Below, one piece after another: positions 10,327 to 22,846 of a stretch of DNA of 64,000 bases (positions are counted from its first letter, which is position 1; the number at the start of each line of letters is the position of its first letter). The stretch spans positions 1 through 64,000 of the forward strand of contig CAILAY010000016.1 of the NCBI GenBank assembly GCA_903832285.1, given 5' to 3'. The notes below the pieces were generated by a model. The model worked only from the letters and a program-made list of their open reading frames with translations. It had not been told where the DNA came from and ran no database searches. The DNA comes from an uncultured beta proteobacterium (lineage in GTDB: Bacteria > Pseudomonadota > Gammaproteobacteria > Burkholderiales > Burkholderiaceae_C). The position numbers and the translations under genes are program-made.

Positions 10327-10387
10327 CCCTTTCAGCGTTGGCCTGCAATGGAACCAGGCCACAGGTTGGACCGGACCGAAACGGCGC

Positions 10388-13300
10388 TCAACCCAACTGG
10401 ATCACTAGGCTCGCCAACCCTTGCTCGCGCAAGTCCAGCGCCATGGCCTGGGGCAGCCAACTGTCGTGGTGGGTGCAGCGCCTGCCATCCAGGTAATTCA
10501 GTTGGTATGAAACCGGGGCGACGGCGTGCGGACCAAAGGTCGGACGCCGGCTCGGGTTCTGGTACACGATCCAGGTCTGCCCGAACAGCTTGAAGCCAAA
10601 GCCGTCGGCGCTGAAGTGCTCCGTGGGCAGGGTTGTGAACAGCCAATCGGCCAGCATGGGGCGCGGCTCAAAGCGCAATGCTCCATCCACCAACCGGAAC
10701 GGCTCTGCACCCAGTCCCATGTGCAGCACCATGCTGATCCACTCGGCCGTGGCACCGCTCAGTCGCGCCACGAACCCGGCGCCGTGGACCCTGGCGTCGG
10801 GGAAACGGCTGCTGGCTATGAAGGACGAGTTCTCCAGCGGCGAGCGTCCGTAAACCTTGGGGTCGTGAAATGCCACCAGTCCGCGCTTGAGGTCTTCGAA
10901 AAATTCCGTGGCCAATCCGCTGCGCAAGGTTTCGAGCAGGAACTTGTAGTGCATGTGCAGGAAGATCGATTCGTTCTCCAGCCATCCCGGCGCAAACACG
11001 CGGCTGCGCCCGATCTCGAAGCTTTCCCGGTCCAGAGGGACGTTCACGCGGTACATGCCAAGCTTTTGATCAAAGAGTTCCGAGCGGCGCACGGCGGCGT
11101 AAAGCGCTGACGCGTCCACCTTGCCCGAGCGCAGCGCATGCACCGTGCCTTCGAGGAAGGCCGCCACAGGCTTGCGGCTGAAACGCCGCGCCCGCACATG
11201 CTGCGCTGGCGCCTCCTCGTGCGCCGCGTGTCCTGGTGATGGCAGCAGGTCGAATTCGACCACCTCGTGCGTGGTGTAGCTCACCGGCAAACCCTGGGCA
11301 TCCACGGCCTGCGCCAGGCCTCGGTCCAAAACGCTCAGCGCGGCGTCGATAAAGCGCAGCAGTTCGTCCCCCGACAGGCCCTGCTCAACGCCCGACACGC
11401 CAAGACGCACCTGCTCACGAAAAGCTTCACGTTCGGTTGCCAGGCGTTGCCAGGTGGGAAAGAACTCCTTGCCGTCGAAACCCGTCAGGGTTTCGGTGAC
11501 GGATCGAATCAGTGTGGCAACTTCCTGCGACACGATCAGTTGCTCGGGCGCGCGAAGATGCTCGCTCACCGTGCGCCGACAGAACTGCGCCCAGCGCTGC
11601 AGCGCGTACGCCTCGTGCGTGGAAGAACCAAACAGCCCAGGCAAGCCGTTAAGCGCGTCACACCATCCTGGCTTTTCGGTCTCCATTTCGAGCCCAATGC
11701 CAAAAGGATCGAACAGCGAAGCCTTTACGGCCAATAGGCTCACGATCTTCCCCAACAAGCTGGTACGGTAGATCGGACCCAGGCCGTGCTGCGTGCGCAT
11801 GCACTGAGCTTGCTCGCTACGCCGCGCCATCAGCGCGGTCTTCTCCATGTCCTGCACCACGGCGTGCAACTGTCGCACCGATCCATCCTGACGCAGCACG
11901 TACTTCTTGTCGCGAGGCTGCACCACGTAATCACTGTCGAAGAAACTGTATCTGGGTTGTGCCAGCAGCACCGCGCCAAGGCGGTCGGGGTAGAGGGCGG
12001 CATAACTGTCGATCAAGTCCAGGTTGTATATCCAGTGATCAACCCAATAGCCTTCGCCGTGCGTTGCACCCTGAATCCTGTCGGCCAAGCCGATGATGGT
12101 CTCAAACCGCGATTGGGCTGAAGCCAGAGTCGCGCAATCCGTGATCAGCATTTCATGCAGCTGCCCGGGGCTGAAAGGCTGAGATAGAAACTCCTGCCAA
12201 CAAGGGTTGGCTCCTTCTAGCCATAACATCTTCAGCGAATTCAACTGCTCGCTGGGCAGGATGAATTGTTCCGGGTGCACGCTCAACGGGTTGTTGCCGT
12301 CGATCTGAATCAGGTCGAAAAATGTCTCGATGTTGGCCGCGTCCACGCCGGGAAAGGTGAAATTCTCGCTGCGACGATTCTGGTTCACGTCGCGGAAATT
12401 GGAGCTGCCTTGTGACCAGTAACTCGGCGCCAACTCAAAGAAGTTGTAGTCGCGCTCCATGTCGCCGTGCTTGCGCGTGAAGCTGTGAAAGACCCGCGGC
12501 CCTCGTGGACCAGAGATCACCACGGGCTGCCCGCCGCGCAATGTATTGTCAAGAAACGCCTGCTGCGTGTAAGGGTCCAGTTGCTGAGGTCGCGCCAGCA
12601 GCGCGAACCGGGAACTCAGACCCGAGATCAGGCTCGCGTTTTCATCGCGACGCTTGACCGCGTACAGCGCATCAGCCTTGACCCGATCGCGCAAAGAGCG
12701 GGCAATCAACCAGTCCGGGACTTGACCGAAGTAGGACTCCCATGACATGCTCGCCCCAGGTTTCAGCGACAGCGGCAAGTGCGCGAACGCGCAAGCGGTC
12801 AGCGTTTCGCGGCGTCCGGCAAGTGCATCAATGCACTCCTTTCCGATGAAGCTGAGCGGATGTCGCAAGCTGGTGTCGAACCCGAACACCTGGTCCGGGT
12901 CGCAGACCACCGGCATGCTCTGGCCCTGATGCATCGTGAAGGAAAAGAAGCCTTCGTGCAGCCATCGCACTTCGGCCTCGTCGGAGGCCTCAACCTTGAG
13001 CTTGAAGAACGGCAGCTTCTCGTCCACATGGCAGACTTCGGCAAACGCCTCCATCGTGCGTGACATCATCTTGAGCGCATTCTGGCCCAGTCCGTAAGGG
13101 ACGATCTGCGGCAGTCCGTCAAGCACCTGGCCACTGCGCGTACTGAGTCCGATGTTCTCCAGCGTGACGCGGCGCACCAGCGCCGGCAGGTTCTCGCCGG
13201 GCAACGTGAAGTACACGACCCGCATGCGCAACCCCAGGGCACGGTTCGTATCCTCGATTTCGATCTCGTGGGCGCGCACGGTGAACCTATGCTCCTTGCC

Positions 13301-13609
13301 CGTGCTGGCGCAGCCCTGGAAGGGTTCGTACAGCACCGGTGCAGCGGCTTCGTTGAGCTTGATGAAGCTGCGAAAGCCGTACAGCGAGGTCAGCGCGTAG
13401 GCCTTGTTCGCCGGGTGAAACTCGAGCATGGAGGCGTTCTTGTCGCGCACACCAAAGCTCGAAATGCACTGTCCGCGGTTCGTGTAGAAAGCCCACAGCG
13501 GTTTTCCATAGGCGCCCGCAATGCCCGGGAGAAAACCGGAAAATGGCCGAGCGGCGTTGAAGTCTTCGAGGGTGAAGCCGGTGGTATCACCGTCGATCTG
13601 TGGATTCAC
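10388..13609 (-). CDS. GH149/GH94-type beta-glucan phosphorylase, likely beta-1,3-oligoglucan phosphorylase
   Basis: ~1073 aa from a GTG (VNPQIDGDTTGF...) 10 bp after the pgm stop. Size and laminarin-locus context fit GH149 better than ~800-aa GH94. The longer M start at 13690 would overlap pgm. Confidence 0.7.
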   Translation of the reverse strand: MNPQIDGDTTGFTLEDFNAARPFSGFLPGIAGAYGKPLWAFYTNRGQCISSFGVRDKNASMLEFHPANKAYALTSLYGFRSFIKLNEAAAPVLYEPFQGCASTGKEHRFTVRAHEIEIEDTNRALGLRMRVVYFTLPGENLPALVRRVTLENIGLSTRSGQVLDGLPQIVPYGLGQNALKMMSRTMEAFAEVCHVDEKLPFFKLKVEASDEAEVRWLHEGFFSFTMHQGQSMPVVCDPDQVFGFDTSLRHPLSFIGKECIDALAGRRETLTACAFAHLPLSLKPGASMSWESYFGQVPDWLIARSLRDRVKADALYAVKRRDENASLISGLSSRFALLARPQQLDPYTQQAFLDNTLRGGQPVVISGPRGPRVFHSFTRKHGDMERDYNFFELAPSYWSQGSSNFRDVNQNRRSENFTFPGVDAANIETFFDLIQIDGNNPLSVHPEQFILPSEQLNSLKMLWLEGANPCWQEFLSQPFSPGQLHEMLITDCATLASAQSRFETIIGLADRIQGATHGEGYWVDHWIYNLDLIDSYAALYPDRLGAVLLAQPRYSFFDSDYVVQPRDKKYVLRQDGSVRQLHAVVQDMEKTALMARRSEQAQCMRTQHGLGPIYRTSLLGKIVSLLAVKASLFDPFGIGLEMETEKPGWCDALNGLPGLFGSSTHEAYALQRWAQFCRRTVSEHLRAPEQLIVSQEVATLIRSVTETLTGFDGKEFFPTWQRLATEREAFREQVRLGVSGVEQGLSGDELLRFIDAALSVLDRGLAQAVDAQGLPVSYTTHEVVEFDLLPSPGHAAHEEAPAQHVRARRFSRKPVAAFLEGTVHALRSGKVDASALYAAVRRSELFDQKLGMYRVNVPLDRESFEIGRSRVFAPGWLENESIFLHMHYKFLLETLRSGLATEFFEDLKRGLVAFHDPKVYGRSPLENSSFIASSRFPDARVHGAGFVARLSGATAEWISMVLHMGLGAEPFRLVDGALRFEPRPMLADWLFTTLPTEHFSADGFGFKLFGQTWIVYQNPSRRPTFGPHAVAPVSYQLNYLDGRRCTHHDSWLPQAMALDLREQGLASLVIQLG

Positions 13610-13619
13610 GAAGGGTCGC

Positions 13620-15272
<1,653 letters not shown>

Positions 15273-16736
15273 TCAGACGCGCAAACCGGGTTGGACGATC
15301 TGAGCGTACAGCGCCAGATAGCTGCGCGCCGCGCCGTCCCAGGAAAAATCCTGCGCCATCGCGTGTTGCATCATCTGCTGCCAGAGCGTCGGATGACGGA
15401 AGGTTTCGATGGCGCGCAGCAACGCGACTTTGAGTGCCTGAGGCGTCGCCTCGTCAAAGCAGAATCCGCTAGCGGTATCGGAGCGCAGCGCTTCGTCGGT
15501 AGCGTCGACGACGGTGTCGGCCAGGCCGCCGACACGACGTACCAGCGGCAGCGTGCCATAACGCAATGCGTAGAGTTGCGTGAGGCCGCAGGGTTCGAAA
15601 CGCGACGGGACCAACATCACGTCGGAACCCGCGACCAAGCGGTGCGCGAACGTCTCGTCGTAGCCGATGCGCACGGCCACCTGCGCGGGATGCTCCTTCG
15701 CGGATGCAAGGAAGGCGGCTTCCAGCGCGGTGTCACCGCTGCCCTGCAACGCAAGCTGCGCACCCGATCGCACAAGGTCGGGCAGGACAGCCAGCAGAAG
15801 GTCCAATCCTTTTTGCTGCGTCAAGCGACTCACGAGCCCGAACATCGGCGCCAGCGGATCCGGCTTCAGGCCCAGTTCGGCTTGCAGTGTGACCTTGCAG
15901 CGCGTCTTGCCGCCCAAGAACTTAGCCGAATAATTCGCCACCAGGCCGGCGTCAGTAAGCGGATTCCAAACCTCCGGGTCGACACCATTGAGGATGCCGC
16001 TGACATCGGCACCGCGCTCCAAAATCACGCCTTCCATGCCGCAGCCAAACTCGGGCGTGGCGATCTCCCTTGCGTAGCTCGGGCTTACGGTGGTGACGCG
16101 CTGCGCAAAGTGCAACCCTGCCTTGAGGAAGGACACTTGGTTGTGAAATTCCAGGCCTCTCGGTCCCATGTGCTTGCGCGGCAAACCCAGTGCCGGGAAT
16201 TCTTCTGCCGGGAAAAGACCCTGAAATGCCAGGTTGTGCACCGTGAACACTGTGGCGCAGCGATTGCCCGGATGCGCAGCAACGTAGGCGCATGCCAGGC
16301 CCGCGTGCCAGTCATGCGCATGCATGAGGTCGGGCACCCACCGCGGGTCAAGTTCACCTGCCGCCAGATGCGCAGCGACCCAACCCAGCATCGCAAATCG
16401 ATGGAAGTTATCGCTCCACTCCGCACCGTCAGCGCTGCGGTAGGGGTCGCCTGGTCTGCGGTACAAGTAAGGTGCGTCGACCACATACACCGGCACACGA
16501 CTGCGCGGCATGCGCCCCAGGCGCAGCATGACGCGGCCGGCGCCAAAGAGCGGACCGAATTCGCATACCAGTTCCTGCTTTTCCACAGCGTCTGCAATCG
16601 CTGGCAGTCCGGGCACCACAAGCCGTACGTCCGCTCCCAGTGCGATCAAGGCCTGCGGTAACGCACCTAGCACGTCGGCCAGACCACCGGTCTTGAGCAG
16701 CGGGAAGATCTCGGTTGCAACCTGCAAGACTTTCAT
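15273..16736 (-). CDS. glgA: Glycogen synthase (ADP-glucose)
   Basis: [60 protein letters not shown]. Confidence 0.96.
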   Translation of the reverse strand: MKVLQVATEIFPLLKTGGLADVLGALPQALIALGADVRLVVPGLPAIADAVEKQELVCEFGPLFGAGRVMLRLGRMPRSRVPVYVVDAPYLYRRPGDPYRSADGAEWSDNFHRFAMLGWVAAHLAAGELDPRWVPDLMHAHDWHAGLACAYVAAHPGNRCATVFTVHNLAFQGLFPAEEFPALGLPRKHMGPRGLEFHNQVSFLKAGLHFAQRVTTVSPSYAREIATPEFGCGMEGVILERGADVSGILNGVDPEVWNPLTDAGLVANYSAKFLGGKTRCKVTLQAELGLKPDPLAPMFGLVSRLTQQKGLDLLLAVLPDLVRSGAQLALQGSGDTALEAAFLASAKEHPAQVAVRIGYDETFAHRLVAGSDVMLVPSRFEPCGLTQLYALRYGTLPLVRRVGGLADTVVDATDEALRSDTASGFCFDEATPQALKVALLRAIETFRHPTLWQQMMQHAMAQDFSWDGAARSYLALYAQIVQPGLRV

Positions 16737-16746
16737 GCGCCGAGCT

Positions 16747-18015
16747 TCAGGTATTGAGAGCATCGAGCATGGCCCGTGTCACGAGCGTGATTCCTTTTTC
16801 AGTGCGGAAGAATCTCTCGGCGTCGGCCTGCGCGTCTTCGCCGATCACCATTCCGTCCGGGATTTGGCAGGCACGGTCCACGACCACGCGGTTCAAGCGC
16901 ACGTGGCGTCCGACCTCGACTTCGGGCAATAGCACCGACCAGTCCACACTGGAATAAGAGTGCACACGCACGCTGGAGAACAGCACCGAGCGAAACACCT
17001 TGCCAGAGATGATGCTGCCACCCGATACCAGTGACTCTATCGCCATGCCACGGCGATCCTCCTGGTTGTGCACGAATTTCGCGGGAGCAAGCTGCGCCTG
17101 GTAGGTCCAGATCGGCCAGTGCGTGTCGTACAGGTTGAGCATTGGGTCGGTGGCGGTGAGGTCGATGTTCGCGTCCCAATAGGAATCGATGGTGCCAACG
17201 TCGCGCCAGTACGGGGCTTCGTCGGGGCCACTGGTGACACAGCTTAGCGCGAACGGATGGGCAACCGCGCAGCCATTGCGCACCGCACGCGGAATAATGT
17301 CCTTGCCGAAATCGTGAGTGGAGTCGGGGTCGGTCATGTCGCGCGCGAGTTCGGTGTACAGGTACTTGGCATTGAAGATGTAGATCCCCATGCTGGCCAG
17401 CGACTGATCCGGTTTCCCCGGCACGGCCGGCGGATCGGCCGGCTTCTCGACAAAATCGACGATGCGCCAATTGGCGTCTACGGCCATTACGCCAAAACCC
17501 TTGGCCTCTTCGCGGCTGACCTCGATGCAGGCGACCGTGCACTCAGCGCCCTTGGCCACATGGTCGGCCAGCATCAGTGCGTAGTTCATCTTGTAGATGT
17601 GGTCGCCGCCGAGCACCACCACGTACTGCGCCTCGTAGCTTTCCAGTATGTCCCAGTTCTGTGACACCGCATCAGCCGTGCCTCGGTACCAGAACTCCTC
17701 GTTCATGCGCTGCTGTGCCGGCAGCAGGTCGACAAATTCGTTCATCTCGCTCTTCAGAAACGCCCAGCCGCGCTGCAGATGGCGCAACAGGCTGTGCGAC
17801 TTGTACTGCGTGATGACACCGACGCGCCGGATGCCAGAGTTCATGCAATTCGACAGCGCGAAGTCGACGATGCGAAACTTGCCGCCAAAGTAGACCGCAG
17901 GCTTGGCGCGCCGGTCCGTCAGGTCGCGCAGGCGGCTGCCGCGTCCGCCCGCGAGCACCAACGCAATGGCTCGTTTAGGTAAATCAAGTTGGCGTGCGAG
18001 ATCTTGGGACTGCAT
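16747..18015 (-). CDS. glgC: Glucose-1-phosphate adenylyltransferase
   Basis: [52 protein letters not shown]. Confidence 0.96.
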   Translation of the reverse strand: MQSQDLARQLDLPKRAIALVLAGGRGSRLRDLTDRRAKPAVYFGGKFRIVDFALSNCMNSGIRRVGVITQYKSHSLLRHLQRGWAFLKSEMNEFVDLLPAQQRMNEEFWYRGTADAVSQNWDILESYEAQYVVVLGGDHIYKMNYALMLADHVAKGAECTVACIEVSREEAKGFGVMAVDANWRIVDFVEKPADPPAVPGKPDQSLASMGIYIFNAKYLYTELARDMTDPDSTHDFGKDIIPRAVRNGCAVAHPFALSCVTSGPDEAPYWRDVGTIDSYWDANIDLTATDPMLNLYDTHWPIWTYQAQLAPAKFVHNQEDRRGMAIESLVSGGSIISGKVFRSVLFSSVRVHSYSSVDWSVLLPEVEVGRHVRLNRVVVDRACQIPDGMVIGEDAQADAERFFRTEKGITLVTRAMLDALNT

Positions 18016-18074
18016 GGAGCCTCCGCAATAAGTGAGTGGGAAAAAGGGGCAGTGGTACGGATCGGGGAGCCGGC

Positions 18075-20429
18075 CTAAACAAACTTGGGTTTGCCGTCTT
18101 TGTCCCAAAGGCCCCAGTTGGCACCTACGTCACCTTCGGCACACACCTTCCAGGGTTCATCGAACGAGGAGAAATAGAACAACTCGACACCTTCAAGGCG
18201 CGCCCAGTCCTGAGTCTCAATGAAGTACCGCATTGCATTCGCGGGCGACGGCATCGCTGCCGACACCGTCTGGCCTTGGCTGGGCCACCCGGTCTCGGCA
18301 ATGATGACTTTCTTGCCGCTGGCAGCCTTTTGCACCAGCGCGTGCATGTGTTTCAGGTAACGCAGTGCCTGTGCAATATCCGCACCTTCCCAAAACGGGT
18401 AGCAGTTGGGTAGCACCACATCGCAGGCCTGCGTCAACGCCGGCCTGTCAAGGAACTCATAGTAGGCGTCGACACAACCCACCGGTACGTGTCCCGGCAG
18501 TGCAGCCTTGACACGCCGGATGTAGCCCAGCAGTTCCTCTTGCGGCAACTCGTTGCGCAGCATCACCTCATTGCCCACTGTTGCGATATTCACCAGACCC
18601 TCAGCGGCCAGTTTCAGCAGCGAAGAGATTTCGCGCTCGTTGCGCTCGCGGTCAGCGCCGATCCAGGCGCCCACCATCGTCTTCAACCCCTGGGCACGGG
18701 CCAGCGCTGGGATCATCTCATGGCCTTCGGTGCACGAGAACGACCGGACCCACCGCGTGTGGGGCGCGACTATGCCGATGCGGCGGCGAATCTGCGCCTC
18801 GGACAACAGGTCGCCGGTGCCCTGCCCCTCGACATAGGGACTGAAGCACAAGCCGTGCACGCCGTCCAAACGCGCCTGCGAGAACAGCACTGCAATCTGC
18901 TGTGGCGACAGACCCGCCAAGCGAGATGCCGGCGCATCCGCAGGGTCCAGCCGGAGCCTCTTCAGGTGATGCCACCCGCCCGATCCCAGGGAAGACGCCG
19001 TGGCGGCAGGCTGCTTGCGCCGCTGCAACTCGGCGTTAACCTCCATGGCGCGCTTCTCGTCCAGGTCATAGTTGCGCATGATCCACATGGCGAGCAGCGT
19101 GCCGAGGATGGGCACGCCAGAATAGAACAGCCGCAGGCCGTCGACAGCGCCTTCGGGCTGCATGGGGGCGCCGGGAGTGAACGCCACCAGTGACATGATC
19201 GCGCCGCTAAGCAGCCCGGCGACGGCAAAGCCGAGCTTCACCATCCACCAGTAGATGGCGCCAAAAATACCTTCGCGTCGCTTGCCGGTGGCCAGTTCGT
19301 CCAGGTCACACACGTCGGCCGTCATCGACATCATCAGCGTGAACAGGCCGCCGATTCCGAACGAGAAGAACGGCAGCGCAAACATGAACAGCCAGGGTTT
19401 GCCGGGCACCATCAGGAACCATAACAACACGTAGCCGAGAAGGGAGACACCCTGCGAAAGCATGAAAGCGTTCTTCTTGCCAACCTTCCTGGACATCCAC
19501 GCCACGGTGGGAATCACGGCGAAGGTGGTCACCAGTGCGCCGATGCTGCCGAACAACGTGGGCCAGATGCCGGCAGCCGCGGTGTCGCCCTTGAAGAGGT
19601 GGTAGACGACGATGAAGAACGAGAACGCCGCCACGGTGTTGAAGGCGTTAAAGATCAGGAACGTGGAAAAGCACAGCTTGCGGAAGGGCGCGCAGCCAAA
19701 GGCCTCCTTGAAGCCGTTCAACAGTTCCTTGACTCCGGCACCCAGGTTCGCGATCGTGAGCGGGATCAGGTGATCGTCATCAGCGGTCGATCGGCTGGGG
19801 ATGAACAAGGCCGGCACCATGGCCAGCAGCATGCAGATTACGCCCACCCAGACCGACAAGTTGCGCGCTGCCGAGTCGGCGTTCGCGAACCACTTGGGGT
19901 CGTACATCACGACCCAGAACCACGGCGCGATCACCCAAGCCCACTGGCCGATCCACTGCGCCACGGCCATGATGCTGGTGCGCTCGTGAAAGTCATCACT
20001 CATCTCGTAGCCGATGGCCACGTAGGGAATGCTGAACACAGTCAACCCGGTGAAGAACACGAGCGACCAGAGCAAGAAGTAGACGAAGTTGTGGGTTAAC
20101 CCGTCCGCTCGATGGAGTTGCCACATCGCCACGAAGGCGACGCCCATCAAAATGGCGCCGATGAAGACATACTGCCGGCGCCGGCCCCATTTGGAGCGCG
20201 TGTTGTCGGAGACGAAGCCCATGATCGGGTCGAGGATCGCGTCGTAGGCACGCGGCAGAAAGAACAGGATGCCCCACATCCAGGTCGGGAAGCCCATGTC
20301 CTGCACTAGCACCACCATGAAGATGCCCAGGGCGGCCGGGAACATCTGGTTGGCCAGCATGCCCAGCCCGAAGGCGACCTTCTGCCCGAACGGGACCTTG
20401 TGAGACCTGGTGGCGGTGGATGTGTTCAT
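18075..20429 (-). CDS. Fusion protein: N-terminal GPH-type MFS sugar transporter + C-terminal GH17 catalytic domain
   Basis: 784 aa in one frame. aa 1-~455 polytopic with [14 protein letters not shown] and [21 protein letters not shown]. aa ~480-784 GH17 with TVGNEVM and IIAETGWPS. Confidence 0.92.
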   Translation of the reverse strand: MNTSTATRSHKVPFGQKVAFGLGMLANQMFPAALGIFMVVLVQDMGFPTWMWGILFFLPRAYDAILDPIMGFVSDNTRSKWGRRRQYVFIGAILMGVAFVAMWQLHRADGLTHNFVYFLLWSLVFFTGLTVFSIPYVAIGYEMSDDFHERTSIMAVAQWIGQWAWVIAPWFWVVMYDPKWFANADSAARNLSVWVGVICMLLAMVPALFIPSRSTADDDHLIPLTIANLGAGVKELLNGFKEAFGCAPFRKLCFSTFLIFNAFNTVAAFSFFIVVYHLFKGDTAAAGIWPTLFGSIGALVTTFAVIPTVAWMSRKVGKKNAFMLSQGVSLLGYVLLWFLMVPGKPWLFMFALPFFSFGIGGLFTLMMSMTADVCDLDELATGKRREGIFGAIYWWMVKLGFAVAGLLSGAIMSLVAFTPGAPMQPEGAVDGLRLFYSGVPILGTLLAMWIMRNYDLDEKRAMEVNAELQRRKQPAATASSLGSGGWHHLKRLRLDPADAPASRLAGLSPQQIAVLFSQARLDGVHGLCFSPYVEGQGTGDLLSEAQIRRRIGIVAPHTRWVRSFSCTEGHEMIPALARAQGLKTMVGAWIGADRERNEREISSLLKLAAEGLVNIATVGNEVMLRNELPQEELLGYIRRVKAALPGHVPVGCVDAYYEFLDRPALTQACDVVLPNCYPFWEGADIAQALRYLKHMHALVQKAASGKKVIIAETGWPSQGQTVSAAMPSPANAMRYFIETQDWARLEGVELFYFSSFDEPWKVCAEGDVGANWGLWDKDGKPKFV

Positions 20430-20462
20430 TCAATGCTTTCTAGGGTGAGTGACGCCAGCCAG

Positions 20463-20876
20463 TCAATGGCGAAGATTACTGAGCAGTGCCAGCAGCCACA
20501 GCGCGCCGAAAACGAAGGGCAATGACTTGGCAGCCCAACGGCCGCGGTGAGCAATGTGGCTGGCCGGGGCCAGCGGGCACAGGTCGTTCAACCCGGCCTC
20601 GTCAAACTGCTGTTTGATCGCGTCGGTAGCAGCCATCGCCGTGTAGACGCCCACCCCGGCCAGAAAGGCCACCAGGATGCCGAACACAGGAAAACCCAGC
20701 ACCAGCCAGTTCAAGCCGTCACGCGCCTGCGCGCCGTATGCGGTAAACATCAATCCCTCGGACCATATCAGCCAGCCCATGCGCTGGTTGACCAGGTTGT
20801 CCTCGTGGGTCCACTGCTCGCGCAGTGCGCGGTAGTGGTCCCAAAGCGCCACATCGGGGGTTCGGTGGGTGTGCAT
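20463..20876 (-). CDS. Small membrane protein of unknown function
   Basis: 137 aa; WDHYRALREQWTHEDNLVNQRMGWLIWSEGLMF... with two to three hydrophobic segments; embedded in the glucan operon. Confidence 0.7.
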   Translation of the reverse strand: MHTHRTPDVALWDHYRALREQWTHEDNLVNQRMGWLIWSEGLMFTAYGAQARDGLNWLVLGFPVFGILVAFLAGVGVYTAMAATDAIKQQFDEAGLNDLCPLAPASHIAHRGRWAAKSLPFVFGALWLLALLSNLRH

Positions 20877-20901
20877 GGCCTGTATTGGTTGGGGTCCTGG
20901 C

Positions 20902-21858
20902 TCAGGCGTTGGCCGCCGCAGGCATCAGGTTGGCGTAGAGAGATTGCATCCCGCGTTTGGGCTGCCGATCCACGGTGAACAAACCCCAGTGCTTCTCGGG
21001 TTCCAGCGGGTCAGGCGACCCTTTCCAGGGCTCGTCAAAGGCCTCAAACACAAAAATCATCAACCCGGTTTCTGCCGACCAATCCATCAAATCCTGGTAG
21101 TAAATGGCCTGCAATTCTTCGGACGAGTTGTGCGGCTGAATCCCGCGGCCATTGGAGTTGGTGGCCCATCCCGCTTCGGTGATCATGATCGGCTTGCCGG
21201 GGTACAAGCGCGCGACGCTTTCCACGTTGTCTTTGGTGTATTCCAATGCTTCGTGGATGTGCCTGTACTCCCACACCGGATACGTATGCAGGGAGATGAA
21301 ATCAACTTCTGCAACCAAGTCACGCAACTTGTGTTGCCAAGGTACATAGTTCTCGCAAAAGGTGACGGGTTGGCTGACGTGCTTTTTGACATGGCGCACG
21401 TACTCGATCATGTGGCTGACCGGCACAAAATGGTCGGTCCATTCCACCGTGGCCTCATTGCCAACCGCGACACTGAAAACAATCTTTGGATAACGGTTTG
21501 CCAGATCAATCAGGCGCGCAATCTCGGTGTTGTTGGCAAGCGTGCTTTTTTTAAGATGTTCTTCGCTGTAGGTGCCGCCCCACGGACAGCCAAAGTTGTT
21601 CATTTCGGGGCCAAGGTAGGCGCCAAGCATGATCTGAAAATCGAGCTGATCTTCGGTGATCACCTGGAGCACCCGCTCCGCGTGCATGGTGCAGTCGTAC
21701 AGCCGAAGGTAGCGCCAGTTCCTTTGCAAAATATGCAGGTCCTCCCGGATTTCATCAACGGACGGAAAGATCTGCGTATCCGGGCTTTGTCCCCTTCGAT
21801 AACCCGAATAGCAAATCGCTTTGCCGGGCTTGAGACTGCGAAGAATGGAAGACGTCAA
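20902..21858 (-). CDS. GH17-family glucan hydrolase/transglycosylase, no signal peptide
   Basis: 318 aa from TTG; SVAVGNEATVEW, IMITEAGWATNS, FEAFDEPWKGS. Confidence 0.85.
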   Translation of the reverse strand: MTSSILRSLKPGKAICYSGYRRGQSPDTQIFPSVDEIREDLHILQRNWRYLRLYDCTMHAERVLQVITEDQLDFQIMLGAYLGPEMNNFGCPWGGTYSEEHLKKSTLANNTEIARLIDLANRYPKIVFSVAVGNEATVEWTDHFVPVSHMIEYVRHVKKHVSQPVTFCENYVPWQHKLRDLVAEVDFISLHTYPVWEYRHIHEALEYTKDNVESVARLYPGKPIMITEAGWATNSNGRGIQPHNSSEELQAIYYQDLMDWSAETGLMIFVFEAFDEPWKGSPDPLEPEKHWGLFTVDRQPKRGMQSLYANLMPAAANA

Positions 21859-22820
21859 GGCTTGTACTCCGCAGCAAATTTGGGTTGAGCTTCCTTATCC
21901 CATAAGCCCCAATAGGCGCCCACGTCACCTTCTGCGCCCACCTTCCATGCCTCGTCAAAGGCGGCAAAGTAAAACATGTCAACCTCGGCCTGTTGAGCCC
22001 ACGTGACGGTGTCAATAAAGTAACGCATCGCACCCGCGCGGGATGGCACCGAACCATGAAAAGCCGAACCGCGATCTGGCCAGCCCGTCTCGCTGATGAT
22101 GACCGGTTTGCCGCCCGAAACCGCCTGAACCCGTCGCACCATGGTTTGCATGTAGTCGAGCGCTTGCTCGCGCGGGCAACCTTCCCAAAACGGATAGCAA
22201 TTGGTCAGGAGCACATCGCACGCGGCCGTGATGCGCGGATGCTTCTCAAACAAATAGTAGGCATCGACGTAGCCAACCTTTACCCCAGGCAGCGCTTGCT
22301 TGACACGCTCCATAAATCCGAGCAACTCATCTTCACTCAGGTCTTCACGCAGAAGTACCTCATTGCCGACGGCAACGATGTCTGCGTGGCCTGCCCGGGC
22401 CACTGCAATCACGCCCTCAATCTCGCGCTCATTGATTTCGCTGTCGGTGCCCAACCAAGCGCCCACCAAGGTTTTCAGGCCAAGCTGGTGTGCAATACCA
22501 GGAATGAGTTCATTGCCATCGGTGCAGGAAAAGCTGCGTACCCAACGCGCGTAGGGCGCCATGATCTGCAGCCGCGCGCCGATTTGCTCTGCCGTCACTT
22601 GAGAGCCCGGCGCCTGGCCATCCAGGTAGGGGCTAAAGCACAGACCATGCACACCGACCGCCAGGGTCTGCGCAAAAGCCCCTTCCAGGGACTTTTGATC
22701 GGCAGCACTGAGGGCAGGTTCTGGCACGGCGGTCAAGGCTGACCCGGGTGTAAAACCGGCCGCCCCTGTACCCGTAGCCGCGGGAATCCAGCCGCCGGTT
22801 GAAGAAATAGTTTGTGACAT
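21855..22820 (-). CDS. GH17-family glucan hydrolase/transglycosylase, no signal peptide; paralogue of the GH17 domain in the MFS fusion
   Basis: 321 aa; [43 protein letters not shown]. Confidence 0.88.
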   Translation of the reverse strand: MSQTISSTGGWIPAATGTGAAGFTPGSALTAVPEPALSAADQKSLEGAFAQTLAVGVHGLCFSPYLDGQAPGSQVTAEQIGARLQIMAPYARWVRSFSCTDGNELIPGIAHQLGLKTLVGAWLGTDSEINEREIEGVIAVARAGHADIVAVGNEVLLREDLSEDELLGFMERVKQALPGVKVGYVDAYYLFEKHPRITAACDVLLTNCYPFWEGCPREQALDYMQTMVRRVQAVSGGKPVIISETGWPDRGSAFHGSVPSRAGAMRYFIDTVTWAQQAEVDMFYFAAFDEAWKVGAEGDVGAYWGLWDKEAQPKFAAEYKP

Positions 22821-22846
22821 GGCAATATGCTCGGTAAAGGTAGGCG

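Noticed and set aside
8821-10362. 513-aa minus-strand ORF
   Set aside because: Antisense to the GH30 gene, whose motifs are unambiguous.
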